NCBI GenBank assembly: GCA_005406025.1
Contig: BGZK01000091.1
Location: 62,001 to 126,000, forward strand
DNA length: 64,000 nt
Source: Eumeta japonica
Taxonomy: Eukaryota > Arthropoda > Insecta > Lepidoptera > Psychidae
Direction of reading: 5' to 3'
Part shown: positions 38,507 through 49,299 of the stretch, piece after piece
Layout: each line of letters starts with the position of its first letter
Numbering within the stretch: position 1 is the first letter of the stretch
Translations under genes and position numbers: made by a program
Notes under the pieces: model-generated
The model's input: only the letters and a program-made list of their open reading frames with translations
Told to the model about the DNA's origin: nothing
Databases searched by the model: none

Positions 38507-38888
38507 GGGAACATACCCATATTACGTGACCGGTTCATACATTCAAATTATGGGGAGCAGCGTTCAGCACTTTTTTAAACTCACAGATTGCAACACTAAC
38601 GCAAATGTGCCGGGACGCCAGCTGATTCAAAATTGCTAGTTTTTGTATTCATTTAGAAGCGGGACGCTTATATAGTATTCTATTTGTAGTAAAACGTAAA
38701 TACCTGTTACAATATGTTTTGAAATAAGTTTTTTCTCCTTGATTATATCTAACTTTCTGTTAGAAAAAAAAAATGAATTGCTATGTGAAAACTGGGGGGT
38801 GACTTAGCATATACTACGCTTGGTCACCGAAGGGCTGGGGGGGGGTTAAAAAATTATAAAATATGGGTCACGTAATTGGTATGTTCCC
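38507..38888. mobile_element. MITE with GGGAACATACC termini
   Basis: The left end GGGAACATACCCATATTACGTGACC is mirrored by the right end GGGTCACGTAATTGGTATGTTCCC. TAT flanks both sides, compatible with a 3-bp target duplication. The 382-base element has no open frame. The superfamily is uncertain; a three-base duplication would suit PIF/Harbinger, but TAT is not its usual target. Confidence 0.7.
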
Positions 38889-38929
38889 TATTTTACTTCT
38901 AAAGCATTTTTATATAATACTCTGACACT

Positions 38930-39250
38930 CATTACTAATATTGGAGCAATTATGAAATCTGACATTTTGTGCCGTCCGCCTTCTGAGATTTGGAATTTAT
39001 CGTAGTATACAGTATTCTACAAAGCAAGCCTTTTCATTTGATATCCATCTTCACGAGGTCGTGTAAAAGAACAAGAAGTCTCCTATTTTGTTGGTGGCCA
39101 TATTAGATTTGCATTTTTTTTCAGTGTGTTCATTATTCTATTAGTCAAACCCTTTCATATGATATGATACGCATATTGAGGGTGTTGTGAAAAAATATGT
39201 AATCCGCTATTTTGTTACAGGTGCCATTTTAGTTTTACAATGATACTGAA
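38930..39250. repeat. Two diverged tandem units of about 120 bases
   Basis: A unit with AAGCAAGCCTTTTCATTTGATA..CTCCTATTTTGTTGGTGGCCATATTAG (about 39017-39112) is followed by a diverged copy with TCAAACCCTTTCATATGATA..CCGCTATTTTGTTACAGGTGCCATTTTAG (about 39144-39235). It is non-coding and of unrecognised family. Sequence from 39250 to 39536 is unremarkable. Confidence 0.5.
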
Positions 39251-39536
39251 TTCAGAAAATTGTATTATCATGAGAACTATAGGCGTGTACCTTCAGGTCA
39301 ATCAGTCAACGGGAAAGGAGTGAAATTTCAATTAATAAATTTGAAGCAGGGAAAGCTAAATAAAATATTCAAACAAATGAACATATAATAGTTGTCAGGA
39401 AAACATTCATCAACCGTTCTACTACAAAAGTATCCTTCAATATGAACATTTACCATGGCAATTCTTCTGAAACCGTGAAAAATATCAGCAATTTCGTATT
39501 AACTGTTCATGGGCTCTCGATCGAAAATATAGGGAA

Positions 39537-40718
39537 CTAGCTTTTGCCCGCGGCTCCGCCCGCGTAGGCATAAAATGTATTCTTTCATCTTGTTCATATG
39601 GAAATTTTTTATAGGGCCAATTTATACACATTCATTATATAACCACAGCCCCTATATATTCGTAGCTATTTCGTTTACATGGCTGATACAAGCAGAATAA
39701 AGCGACAGTTTAAAAACTGTAGGAAGATAAACATAATCCATACCTACTGATTTTTTATACATTTCAGTTTACACATAAAATCACTATTAATTAAAATGAA
39801 AATCGGTCTAGCTATTCTTCAGTCATTAGTGTTGGAACAATTATATTGTGTAATGTATGTAAATTGGAATTAAGTATTAAGATGAACTCGCTAATATGAT
39901 TAGGTATAGTTATTATAAACGCTATAGTTTGTAAGGATAGATAGGTACGGAAGTATATGATGATTGATGGTAGTGTAAAAGTTATAGGTGGCTACTGCAA
40001 TACACTCCTATAAACTATGTTAAATGATTTATTTTGGTGTGTATAAAGATGCAGATTTTGCGATTTAGAAACGCGTGAGCAAGCCACATAGAGCTGGCCG
40101 TGGGAAAAACATTGCGTGCTCAAATGTATGCCTGCTACCTTTACGGTCTGACCCTGCCGCCGGATGGCACCGTAATATCGCACACTCGCTTGTCATTCGT
40201 CATAACTATTTAAATATTTGTCCAAATGATGGAGTGTAAAAGACAAAGTTTATCTACTTTAAACACCAGATGCGATAAAAAGTATGTATTTTGATATAAG
40301 GATTAATTTGTTACTACCAAATGTGCGTTAGTAATAAATTATCAATTATTATAGCATTTATGGTTCACTATTTTGGCGATAATGGCTTACACATAAAAGA
40401 TAGATATATGCTGTCGCGGGTGTTTTTGTAGGACTATTTAAGATAAACATTTCCATTTTACATTATATACGTGTAATTCCAACGGTTTTTGCGGCGCACG
40501 CCAGAATAGCTCGCAGATGACAAATTTTTTCTTGCTTACTTGACACATCGTTATATTTTGAATAATTAACGCTAAATCTTTATAAATTATAGCCTATGTG
40601 TTATTCTGGTGTGCAAGCTATATATACAGTGTCATCGAAATCCATTAAGTAGTTTTTGCGTGAAAGAGCAACAAACATTCATCCTTACAAACTTTCGCGT
40701 TTATAATATTATTATAGA
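39537..40718 (-). mobile_element. Helitron with Pif1-type helicase relic
   Basis: On the minus strand the element begins TCTATAATAATATTATAAACGCG at 40718 and ends CTAG at 39537-39540. About nine bases before the end is a GC hairpin (CGCGG..CCGCG). The base before the start is A and the base after the end is T, the Helitron insertion site. A helicase C-terminal piece at 39992-40183 (minus) contains GIHLSTQCFSHGQLYVACSR, the terminal motif of the eukaryotic Helitron Rep-helicase. Everything upstream of that piece is missing, so the 1182-base copy is non-autonomous. Confidence 0.88.
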
Positions 40719-41089
40719 TATAGATAATTTCTTCGTTTGATAAATAATAGTGTTGCCAAAGAAAATTTTAAATAAGCCGTGTGCCGCGATTCTCCCTTGT
40801 CAGATTTTATGTTTCAATTAAAATCGTACATTGACTGGACCCTACATTTATCTAGTATGTGAGGTGTTAAATTGAATAAATAATCATGAAAACAATAGTA
40901 GAAATTTAATATATAAGGTGGCTAAATAAACTCCTTGAAAAAATTGCTAAGATTTATATTAATTTAATCTATAGTTTAAATAATAATGTATGTTTTTAAT
41001 ATTTGTTACGCAGTTATTTGCAATATTTGTTTGCTTGATTAAAAAAAATCTTTTCTAATATGTTTGGATAGGGATAGACGAAGCAAAAA

Positions 41090-41990
41090 AGGCATGTCGA
41101 ATGAATAAGAGAACAAGCGTTAGTAAGAAAGATAATTAATGCTGGAATTTCGAAGTAAAGAAAGTAGTTGTAGCAAAGAAAACATGGCTACATTTACTGT
41201 CCGCAAAAGCCAATCACAGTGTGCGAAAAAGGACAGTTTGATAGATAAGCTAAAAGAAGCCGAAAGTACATATGAAGACGCAAAAATAAGAGCTAAAGAA
41301 TATACGAAAAGAAGAAAGTATTAAATAAAAAAAAATGTTATTAGAGACGATTTTTGAATAATTGAAGGCGAACCAAAAATTTTCATGGAATATGATGAAA
41401 AAGACCAGAAATATGATGATGAAAATGATAATGAAATTACGATGGAGGAAATTATGAAAGCACTAAACCGTATGAAAGATGGAAAAGCAGCCGAATATAA
41501 TAGGGTTTCGTGAGAGATTCCGATAGACGGTGGGAGTACATTGGCAAGCTCACTGTACCAGCTCTTTAGTAAATGCTGGAAAAGCCATACGGTGCCTAAT
41601 GACTGATTCAAACACGTTAATGTAACCTTCTATAAAGGGTAAGGCACAGAGTAGGTCTACACAAATTATCGCCTTATGAGCCTCCTCAGTGGTGTTGGCA
41701 AACTGTATGCGAAAATCATTATTGAAAGCGTTGTGAATGAAAATCAAAATAAGATCTGGTATGTACAAATAGAATTTCGAAAAAGATTGGTGTGTACGGA
41801 CCAAATGTTTTCTCTGCCAGATATTGCGGAAAAGTTTTCGGCTAACGGCCAAAAGGTTTTCTATATTTTTGCAGATATGGAAAAAACTTATAGTAGAGTG
41901 AAAAGAAATGATCTATGGAGAAGCCTCTCCATGGATGGTGTAAGTAGCATTTTTATGAGCACATATACAATTTTATAAGCCGGCATAATT
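41090..41990 (+). mobile_element. LINE relic, reverse transcriptase region
   Basis: Frameshifted plus-strand translation gives the usual lepidopteran non-LTR order: a basic coiled segment (41139-41324), then IMKALNRMKDGKAAEYN-like sequence, LYQLFSKCWKSH, NYRLMSLLSGVGKLYAKII, EFRKRLVCTDQMFSL and VFYIFADMEKTYSRVKRNDLW. In functional enzymes the last motif begins the palm with FxDxxKAYD, here ADMEKTYS. The YxDD motif is not reached. Stops and shifts make it inactive. Clade not determined. Confidence 0.75.
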
Positions 41991-42309
41991 TGATCAAAAA
42001 ATTTCATTATACGCTTGGTAACTTTTTACATTATCCCACTACAATGTGACACTAGATATAATGTTATGAAAAATGGTTTTAGTTAGGTGTTGTTAGATGT
42101 CTCTGTAATAGTCTAAGATGAAGAGGTGTTTTCAATTAAAAATTGAAAGATGTGTCATATCCGCGGCTTTATTATGTAAAAGTAGAAATAGATTGCGATT
42201 CCGGAATCGATTTGCGAGTCGAAATTGTTGGGTATAAAAAAATGTTATTCTTATATGCAATTTTAAACGACTTTAAAGCGTTAGATTAAATTAAAATTTT
42301 GCACACTTA

Positions 42310-42530
42310 CTGAAGACCGATGACTGTACAATAATATGATATAATTGAACTGATCTGATGATGGAGCCAGAAGGTAGGCGCAGGAACTCTATAATGGAAT
42401 AACATATCTTAGTCGTCTTTGAGGTTGTCAGGGTAGTCTTGAGATGTACTCTCACCATGAGTGATTTTTAGAGTCTGATGATGGAGCCGGAAGTAAGCAC
42501 TAGCACTTAAAATAGAACAACGTAGGATCG
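42310..42530 (+). repeat. Repeat with CTGATGATGGAGCC units (copy A)
   Basis: Two tandem units 120 bases apart each begin with a variant of CTGATGATGGAGCCAGAAGG (42355 and 42475). The preceding stretch TGACTGTACAATAATATGATATAATTGAA aligns with 62588-62620, where a second locus has the same arrangement. This looks like the 3' part of a dispersed retroelement family; no coding sequence. The sequence between here and 42888 is AT-rich without features. Confidence 0.55.
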
Positions 42531-42888
42531 GGACCTAAATCAAGAGCAGCAATAGGCAAGGCATCGAAAAGATAAATATATTTGGAAGACGTGCCAAATT
42601 TTCGAATATATTTTACAAAACTAAACGAAAAGTTACAATTGCCACATGAAATCTTATAGGTAAAAATTTAAAGAACAATGAATAAAATTGAATATCAGAG
42701 ATGAATTCTTCATCTTTATAATTGCCGGCATATTTTTTTTTGTTAGGATGAATGGGACTGAGCTCAGAAATATCGTTGCTAAGATACATATGAACTGTTA
42801 ATTTAGTTTCGGTATGTACTTAAGTAGGTTCTCGATTATGGACCTCTTTGTATTATTCTTAACGCTTTAATAAACAATAACAATAAAA

Positions 42889-43510
42889 ATGACTTCAATA
42901 ACGGTTATCGAACCTTTGGAGCATAAATTAAATACTGAGTCTTCAAACGAAGCCGAGAGTGAAAATTGTGACGATGTAGATAGACTCATAGAAAAGTGTC
43001 AAGTAGAAGAGATACCTCCGAGGATTTTTACCGTAAAAGATATGAAAGAACCTCTCACCTGTAAAGTACTGAATAACGTAATTTACGAATTGGGCATCGT
43101 GTCGCTGTGCTGGCCCGAAATAGAAGAGCCCGCTTTTGAAACTCGCACATGTTTTCCGAGAAGCTATTATACGAACACAACCAAAGAAAGGCTGTTATTA
43201 GCATACGCTGAAAATTTCAGACAGCAGTTTCATTTCTACTATAAAAATCCTATTCCGTTGCTGTTACAAGCTCCTAACGAGTGTGGCTTGCAGGTTAATA
43301 ATGAATTTTTGTTCATTGGAAACTTTAAAAACCTTGTCTACAACGCTCTTATCATTTTTATTATGAGACTCTGTTCATTTGTAGAAAATGGTTTGCACAT
43401 CTATTCGACCAACAAAATTGTGCTTCGCGGGAACAACTTCCTGGGAGGGAATAGCAAGTTTAGTCAGTGATTATTTCAATTACGAACCTCTTACAAAACC
43501 CATGCTCCAC
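42889..43510 (+). CDS. DRC7: DRC7/lobo homologue, first two exons only
   Basis: DRC7 (CCDC135, Drosophila lobo/lost boys) is a subunit of the nexin-dynein regulatory complex of motile cilia and sperm flagella. Exon 1 is 42889-43293 (135 codons) and exon 2 is 43385-43510 (42 codons), separated by a 91-base GT-AG intron in phase 0 and followed by GTGAGT. Diagnostic stretches are CFPRSYYTNTTKERLLLAYAENF, PIPLLLQAPNECGLQ joined to KMVCTSIRPTKL, and WEGIASLVSDYFNYEPL; vertebrate DRC7 has NECGV..F...T.RPT..PY....DW..CA.FVSD. The full protein is about 850 residues, so roughly 80% is missing. No further exon was found to 45.3 kb or beyond dan. The locus is either truncated or has a very long intron. 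Both exons are intact. Confidence 0.8.
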
Positions 43511-45270
43511 GTGAGTAGTTATATTTAGGATAACGCTCTCTAACGGCACATTTGTAAACTAGTAGTTATTACCTATCGGATACTAGATGGCTCTTACTGC
43601 TTTAAATCTAAGAAAGATCGTAATTTACAAAAAAGTATCTAGTGGTTATTCAAATTTATTGGAACTAGAAAAAGGTGGTAAGTAGGTCTTTTTTGACCGT
43701 TACAATTTATATCTGAGTGTTTCACTATTTAGATAGTTTATTTTTGTGTAATAGCTAGTTAATTTTAATGTTATTTGTGGTATTTAAGTAATTCTCTTTA
43801 CTTCTTAGTAAATAAAGCTCATTACTGTAGCTTTTTATTTATGTGAGTACTACAGTACAGGATGGACAGAATGTCCGTTTATTTAAGCACCATATATAAC
43901 ATGTGAATGAAATAATTTCTTTGCACCAGTGTAATTCTTGTTGTGCAGAAACACAAAGATTTCTTTTACGATTTCATCAATTGCAGCTGCTTAGGAAGTA
44001 ATTTCAGCTCTAACCTAGACAACAAATATATAATAATAAGTAATTATTAGAAATATAAATTTTCAAATAGATTACAAGAAGATAAAGTATTTGTCAGCGG
44101 TTATTATGTATGGAACTTGTATGTGTACTAAGACAAACGCAGCTGAGGTGATAGTCGAGAGAAGAAATAGAAAGCGCATATTTTTTTATCTCATTTTCAA
44201 GAAATCGAAATACTTAACAAAATAAGTTTTACCATGGATTACACGAAAATGAAGCAGTTATTTATTTTGTTCAGACATTATAACCCATCATTGGCTAATG
44301 AGACTTATTTTAGATTTCTTTACGTAGTAAACTTCTACGTAGAGATTTTAAATAAATATCAACCTAATTATTACTTGTAATTTCAGAATAGCATAATTTC
44401 GGATCTTCATAATGTCAGGACGGTATAACTACGAGGTTTCTTCTTCGATCCATCAACTTTAGTAATAGTTTAGTCAAGAGGGTAAATAACTTAATTTAAA
44501 AAATAAATACTTTACTTATTTTGAGTTAGATTGGGTATGTTTTCTTTCTTGTTTTTAGATCTTAAGGAAAATGTTAGTACAGGCCCTAATATGAACATAT
44601 ATTATCTGATCTTTAAGTGGATTTGGATGTCGGTATTGGGATAGTTAAAAAATCATTATGTTTAAGATCAATTTAATCAACATAATTCGAGATCACACTC
44701 TGTGTAGACAATCATTTCTTATAATTTCCATTCATTAATTTTGTACAAAATATTTTCTCTTAATAGTCTCCACGATGAACAATTTTTATTCTAATACAAT
44801 GTATGCAATTTTTCTTAAACTCAGTATTAAGGACGTACATCTAATTTTTGAACTTTGGAATAAGTAGTAACTAATTTACATTGATTACAGGCAGGCAGAC
44901 ATTTCAATTCAAGTTAGATTTGTGCTTACAAACATAGAAAATGGCATTGTTCGCACTCACGAATATGCTCAAAAAGAGTCGTCATTAATTTGTCATTGGA
45001 CAATTTATTACATGAAAATTGTTACATGAAAATTGTTGGACAAATCTTATTCAGATTACCGATTCTTTATCGCATAACATTATCTGATTATCTGTTAGGA
45101 ATGTACTTACAATATTATAATAATCTGTCAATAATTTATAATTTTGATCACAGTTTTCTTAACTGTTAACTTTAACGTATGATACAATTCCGAGTCACAT
45201 CGAAAACATCTATACTATAACCATATAAAATACTGAGCAATAGAAAACAACGAGTGACTACCTCTACGCG
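43511..45270. other. AT-rich stretch between DRC7 exon 2 and dan, no exon recognised
   Basis: Very AT-rich with stops in all frames. One weak pair of signals (TTTCAG at about 44386 and GTATAA at about 44422) would give a 36-base in-frame segment, but its translation does not resemble DRC7. The dan 3' UTR should enter from the right. No clear AATAAA on the minus strand was assigned to it. Confidence 0.5.
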
Positions 45271-45620
45271 AATACCTTGTCGTGTGATTGGCACAATGAC
45301 TACGAGCGCGGCCGGACGCGCGCGCGCAGCGGGGCGCGGCCTGAGGTAGAATGAGGGGTCCGTCGCTACACTAATGACCTAGGAATGTACACGTCGGTGC
45401 GGCGTGCGGCGTGCGGCGGCCGACGCCTCCACGCCGACTACAAAAAGCTCTCGTGCTCCTTATACCACACAATAAATACCTTCAATCTTAAACCTAAAGG
45501 AAAATAAGTATAGCATTTCTTTTAAAACAAAGAAAATACGCAATTTTGGCTACACATATCACAAGTGAACGCTTACTGGCGGCGTAATCGTATCGGCTAT
45601 TTACAAACGGCGGGGGCGCC

Positions 45621-47321
45621 TCACTTGGTGGCTACGAGAGTGCGGCGCGCGCGCAAGTTCTGGAGTAGCGCTCGCAGCTGGTGTACGTGCACGCGCGTCA
45701 CGGCCGGGTCGCCGCTCGCCTCCAGCCACGCCAAAAATTTGTCGCCATGTTCTAACGCTTCGCCCGCACCCGCCTCCCACTCGCTGTCGCTCGCCGCGCC
45801 TGCACCCGTGCTCGCGCTCTCTGCGCCCGCGTCTGAGCTGCGCCCGCCGTTGTTATTGAACAGCAGATTGTCAAGAACGTTCCGCGCTTTGGTCTGACTT
45901 CGAGGAGGCTCGTGGCGCTCGCCGGTCGGCTCCTTATTTTCGGTGCCGCGGTCGGGGCTGACGGCGGGCACGCTCGGCCGTTCGACTTCGCCGAACTCAT
46001 CGACACGCGGTGCTTCCTCTACGGAAGGGGTTCGCGCGGTCGTGTGAGCGGTCGTATGAGCGGTGGTATGCGCGGTCGTGTGCGCGGTGGTGTACGCGGT
46101 CGTGTGCGCAGTCGTGTATGCGGTCATGTGCGCGGTGGTATGAGCGGTCGAGTGCGTGGTCGAGTGCGGTGCCGTGTGCGCAGGCGCGGGCGCTAGTTCG
46201 GAGGCCACCGTCGGCACTTCTTCTTCGTGAGTCTTTCCTTTGGTTAGGTGGGAGTATAAAATATTTTCGTTTTTTTCTTTGGGTACCTGGGCGGCGGACT
46301 TGAGTTTATCGTCGGGTGGTGGTATAGCGCCCCCAAATTGTTTATAGTACTGCCAGAACCAGGTATTGCGGTTGTAGTCAAAGTGCGCGTTGAGGGGTGT
46401 TGAGGGCGTCGCGGGCGGCACTGGCGCGGCCGCCGGGGACGGCTTGTGAGCGCTGAGGTCGGCAGCCTTGAGATGCAGCGCGTGAGCGGGGGCTGCCTGT
46501 GCGGTCAAGTCGAGCATGGCTTGTTGTGTTTTGAGCCAGTACCAGAGCGCATCGTCGACTGCGTCTTTGCTGTGATGGCTTGATTTAGAACGCGAGGAGC
46601 GCGTGACGTCGTAAAGGTCGTTGTGGTGCGTCTTAGTACGGTGTTTGTCGGCAAGGTTGAGTGCACCGTTGTGAGCCGGCTTCGGCGAGCGCACCGAGCG
46701 CAGTGCACGCGGCGGCTGTGTGGGCTGAGGCGGTGCGGCGGCTAACGCACCCAGGCCCGGATTGAGCTGGGCGAGTAGGCTCAGATTGGTGGCGATCTCG
46801 TTAAAGCTGAGGCCGAGATGCGAGTGGCCGAGCCCGGGCACGTGCGTGAGCCCTGACAGCGGGCTGATGGCGCTCATGGAGACGCTGGCGCCGGGTTCGG
46901 GCCGCCGGTCTCGCGCATGAGGCGGCTCCGTGCGGCGTGTCGTCAACTCGACGGGCGTGTCGGCGACGGACGGCGCGCTCAGGTCGAGACCGTGTGGCGC
47001 GGGGTGCGCAGGCGGCGGTGGAGCTGGCGCGGGCACGGATTCGACGGGCGGCGAGGGGCTTGCGGCGGGCGGAGACTCGGTGCGTGCGCGTTTCTCGGGC
47101 AGGTCGCCGTCACAGCTTTTGTCGGTATCGGGCGAGGAGCGCCTCGAGGACATGTAGCGTAACTTGTCCTCGTTCTTGCACCACCCGCGCAGCGTGGACT
47201 CCGGCACTCCAATGTCGCGGGCCACCGATGCCTTGGACTCGCCGTCGTTCACGCGCTGGATGGCCTCGATCTTGTCGCTAGCAGTGAGTGCCCGCATCGG
47301 TCGCTTGCCCTTGGTCGCCAT
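45621..47321 (-). CDS. dan: Distal antenna-type pipsqueak-HTH transcription factor
   Basis: The 566-residue protein is coded in one uninterrupted exon. The start ATG at 47321 gives MATKGKRPMRALT, matching how distal antenna proteins begin; the frame is open six codons further up, but a splice acceptor lies between. A Psq helix-turn-helix (residues 13-56) ends in the hallmark ARDIGVPESTLRGWCKNE, followed by a nuclear-type basic stretch (LPEKRARTE). Aromatic blocks LWYWLKTQQAMLDL and NTWFWQYYKQFG and the C-terminal FLAWLEASGDPAVTRVHVHQ are also typical. GLDLSA resembles a CtBP-binding PxDLS motif (inference). Dan and Danr are nuclear regulators of antennal, eye and neural fate in Drosophila. 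Residues about 378-433 form a TTAH tandem repeat. I first considered Eip93F, but its Psq domains differ (YGVPHSTLEYKV type). Confidence 0.9.
   Translation of the reverse strand: MATKGKRPMRALTASDKIEAIQRVNDGESKASVARDIGVPESTLRGWCKNEDKLRYMSSRRSSPDTDKSCDGDLPEKRARTESPPAASPSPPVESVPAPAPPPPAHPAPHGLDLSAPSVADTPVELTTRRTEPPHARDRRPEPGASVSMSAISPLSGLTHVPGLGHSHLGLSFNEIATNLSLLAQLNPGLGALAAAPPQPTQPPRALRSVRSPKPAHNGALNLADKHRTKTHHNDLYDVTRSSRSKSSHHSKDAVDDALWYWLKTQQAMLDLTAQAAPAHALHLKAADLSAHKPSPAAAPVPPATPSTPLNAHFDYNRNTWFWQYYKQFGGAIPPPDDKLKSAAQVPKEKNENILYSHLTKGKTHEEEVPTVASELAPAPAHTAPHSTTHSTAHTTAHMTAYTTAHTTAYTTAHTTAHTTAHTTAHTTARTPSVEEAPRVDEFGEVERPSVPAVSPDRGTENKEPTGERHEPPRSQTKARNVLDNLLFNNNGGRSSDAGAESASTGAGAASDSEWEAGAGEALEHGDKFLAWLEASGDPAVTRVHVHQLRALLQNLRARRTLVATK
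46022..46192 (-). repeat. dan: Coding minisatellite in dan (Thr-Thr-Ala-His repeats)
   Basis: Twelve-base units of the type ACCACCGCGCACACG (read across unit borders) encode about twelve TTAH/TTAY/STAH repeats. Units vary at silent and first-base positions. Repeat number is likely to vary between individuals and species, since low-complexity His/Thr tracts in such factors are usually unconstrained. Confidence 0.8.
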
Positions 47322-49299
47322 CTCGATTTCTATGCACAACGATTTAAATATTAAAATTTATTAATTCATAATAAAAAAAAACATTAAATGTATAAAATTA
47401 TTACTTCTAAAACGAATCATAGTGGTATTTGTAAAATTTTGTGCATTACAATGAATACAGGACTAACACAATTACTAACTATGTCGTTTCATAAACACTG
47501 ATTGTTTCAATACAAAACTTGCAAATTTTAAGTTATAAACCTAAAACCCTGATGTTTAATGTAAGCATTTCACAGATTAAGCACATTATCTTCATCCTTA
47601 ATGTATTGATCAATATAGATAAGATATTGATCATCCTTGATCAATACATCAAAGATGAATACAATAAAACATTTGTTATGTATTTCACTAGCTCATCATT
47701 CAAACCTGTATTGAATTGACGTACACAATTAAACTTTTTTTACTTCAGTTTAAATGAAATGCACATAATTAGAGTTCAGGTCTTGTAACGAATCTAACGA
47801 ACAAACTATGAGGTATTTTTATTGGGTAGACGGAACCGCGTGCAATCGTTAGTCGTATGAATAGATTAGATTAGTAGGTACTCAAAGCTCCTACAGAAAG
47901 CTTTATACCCTCGCTACTCATAAAACGTTCACAGTTAAAGAGAAACGATTTCTGGTACAGCATCTACTCTGAAAACCGAAAGGGCGCGTCACAATATAAC
48001 GGCTAACGTGACGTCATTAATATGACGTAACGCTAGGCGGGCGGGACGTGCGGCTGTAAAGTTGGGAAATGATAAACAAAAAGAAGACATAAAATTATGA
48101 CCTACGACAACGCGCCGCGAAACTTGCCGGGTCGTCGACACGCTGACCTTGCGGAGGAGCTGTACGCTCGGTCACCGTTAGATGGCGCTAAATGCACCAG
48201 TTGCGTTTTGCGCTACGGCCGGCCGACAGAGCCGGTAGTTGTTAAACCATGAGCGATTTTACAAAAAATCAGATCGTTAACAAATCAAACTAAAATATCA
48301 AACTTTCCTTTGGTTCTGTTTTGATAATTATTTATTTTTGCGATACGATTATATATCTTTCTTTTTAATTAGTTTATAATTAATATAACCAAAATAACTA
48401 GAAAGTAATTAAGTAAACTATGAGCATTAAGTCAGTTATCTTTAGTGTCGCAGAGTACTCAAACACATCAATCAGCTGTTTTCAATCTACCTACTTCGCT
48501 TATAGCATATATTAGTACCGCCCTCCATGGGGGCAGATTCACTATTAAGTTTTTTTAATTTCTATAGCCAGTGTAATGGTGAGAAAGATATTAGACACTA
48601 TTTTTTTTATATCTTAATGGTATTCATAGTAGGTACAAACATTTTTAATTTTAACCACAATAATACGCCTATATAAAAAACTTTATACAATTAAATATAC
48701 ATATTTAATAGGTATATCTAACAACGATGCATATAATACAAATTTAATGAAAATTTTGGAATATTTTCATATTAAACTAAATGGATTATGTTATTTTTAT
48801 AGACACTTGCGAAATCAATGTGATTCAGTTACGATAATTTAAAATATATACAAATTGACGGAATAAAGTTTTCTATGGTACTTTGAATATTAACAATGAA
48901 TTGCGATTATGAACTTATATTAATAGATAGGTGACCTGAAAATTATGAATTGTAATTTTCTATTTTTGGTATTTTATTGTTTGCTGGATAGTTAATTAAT
49001 GTTCAATCGAAATTTAATTATGTATTTTGATCAATAATAACCTTTTGTAGATCACCAATAAATATTAATTGCTTAGTCAGCCACGAGATATTGTAATATT
49101 AGCAAAAGCGATTAATGTTATATATTTATTTTCTTTTACATCCTAAAACGACGAAACTTAATATCCCTCGTCATCGACTGGTAGAAAACAACGACAAGAT
49201 AAACATCTTGCGTATTTTAATACTTTTGATTGAATTTGAATGAACGAAGTATTTGTTTAGAGAACTCCCTCAACTAAAAAAAAAACAACGCACACTTAC
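47322..49299 (-). other. dan: Probable dan 5' intron with a palindromic CRE and a hairpin
   Basis: On the minus strand an acceptor TGCATAG|AAATCGAG lies eight bases before the dan ATG, and a consensus donor AAACTT|GTAAGT lies at 49300, so an intron of about 2 kb is likely. The acceptor's pyrimidine tract is weak. The intron is AT-rich except 47980-48240, which is CpG-rich and holds TGACGTCA (48009-48016). An imperfect inverted repeat lies at 47591-47659. Confidence 0.5.
48009..48030. promoter_or_regulatory. Palindromic CRE and half-variant
   Basis: TGACGTCA (48009-48016) is followed seven bases later by TGACGTAA (48023-48030), two CREB/ATF-type sites in a CpG-rich stretch upstream of the dan coding exon. 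Two such octamers this close are unlikely in random AT-rich DNA, but binding is not shown. Confidence 0.45.

Noticed and set aside
44387..44422. Possible third DRC7 exon (AG..GT, 36 bases)
   Set aside because: Translation NSIISDLHNVRT does not match the expected continuation and the donor is weak.
45565..47281. Several plus-strand open frames over the dan gene
   Set aside because: They are antisense shadows of the high-GC dan coding sequence.
45621..47321. Eip93F/E93 (ecdysone-induced factor) as the identity of the pipsqueak-HTH gene
   Set aside because: The HTH ends VPESTLRGWCKNE and the protein starts MATKGKRPMRALT, as in distal antenna proteins; E93-type domains have a YGVPHSTLEYKV form and lack the C-terminal FLAWLEA block.
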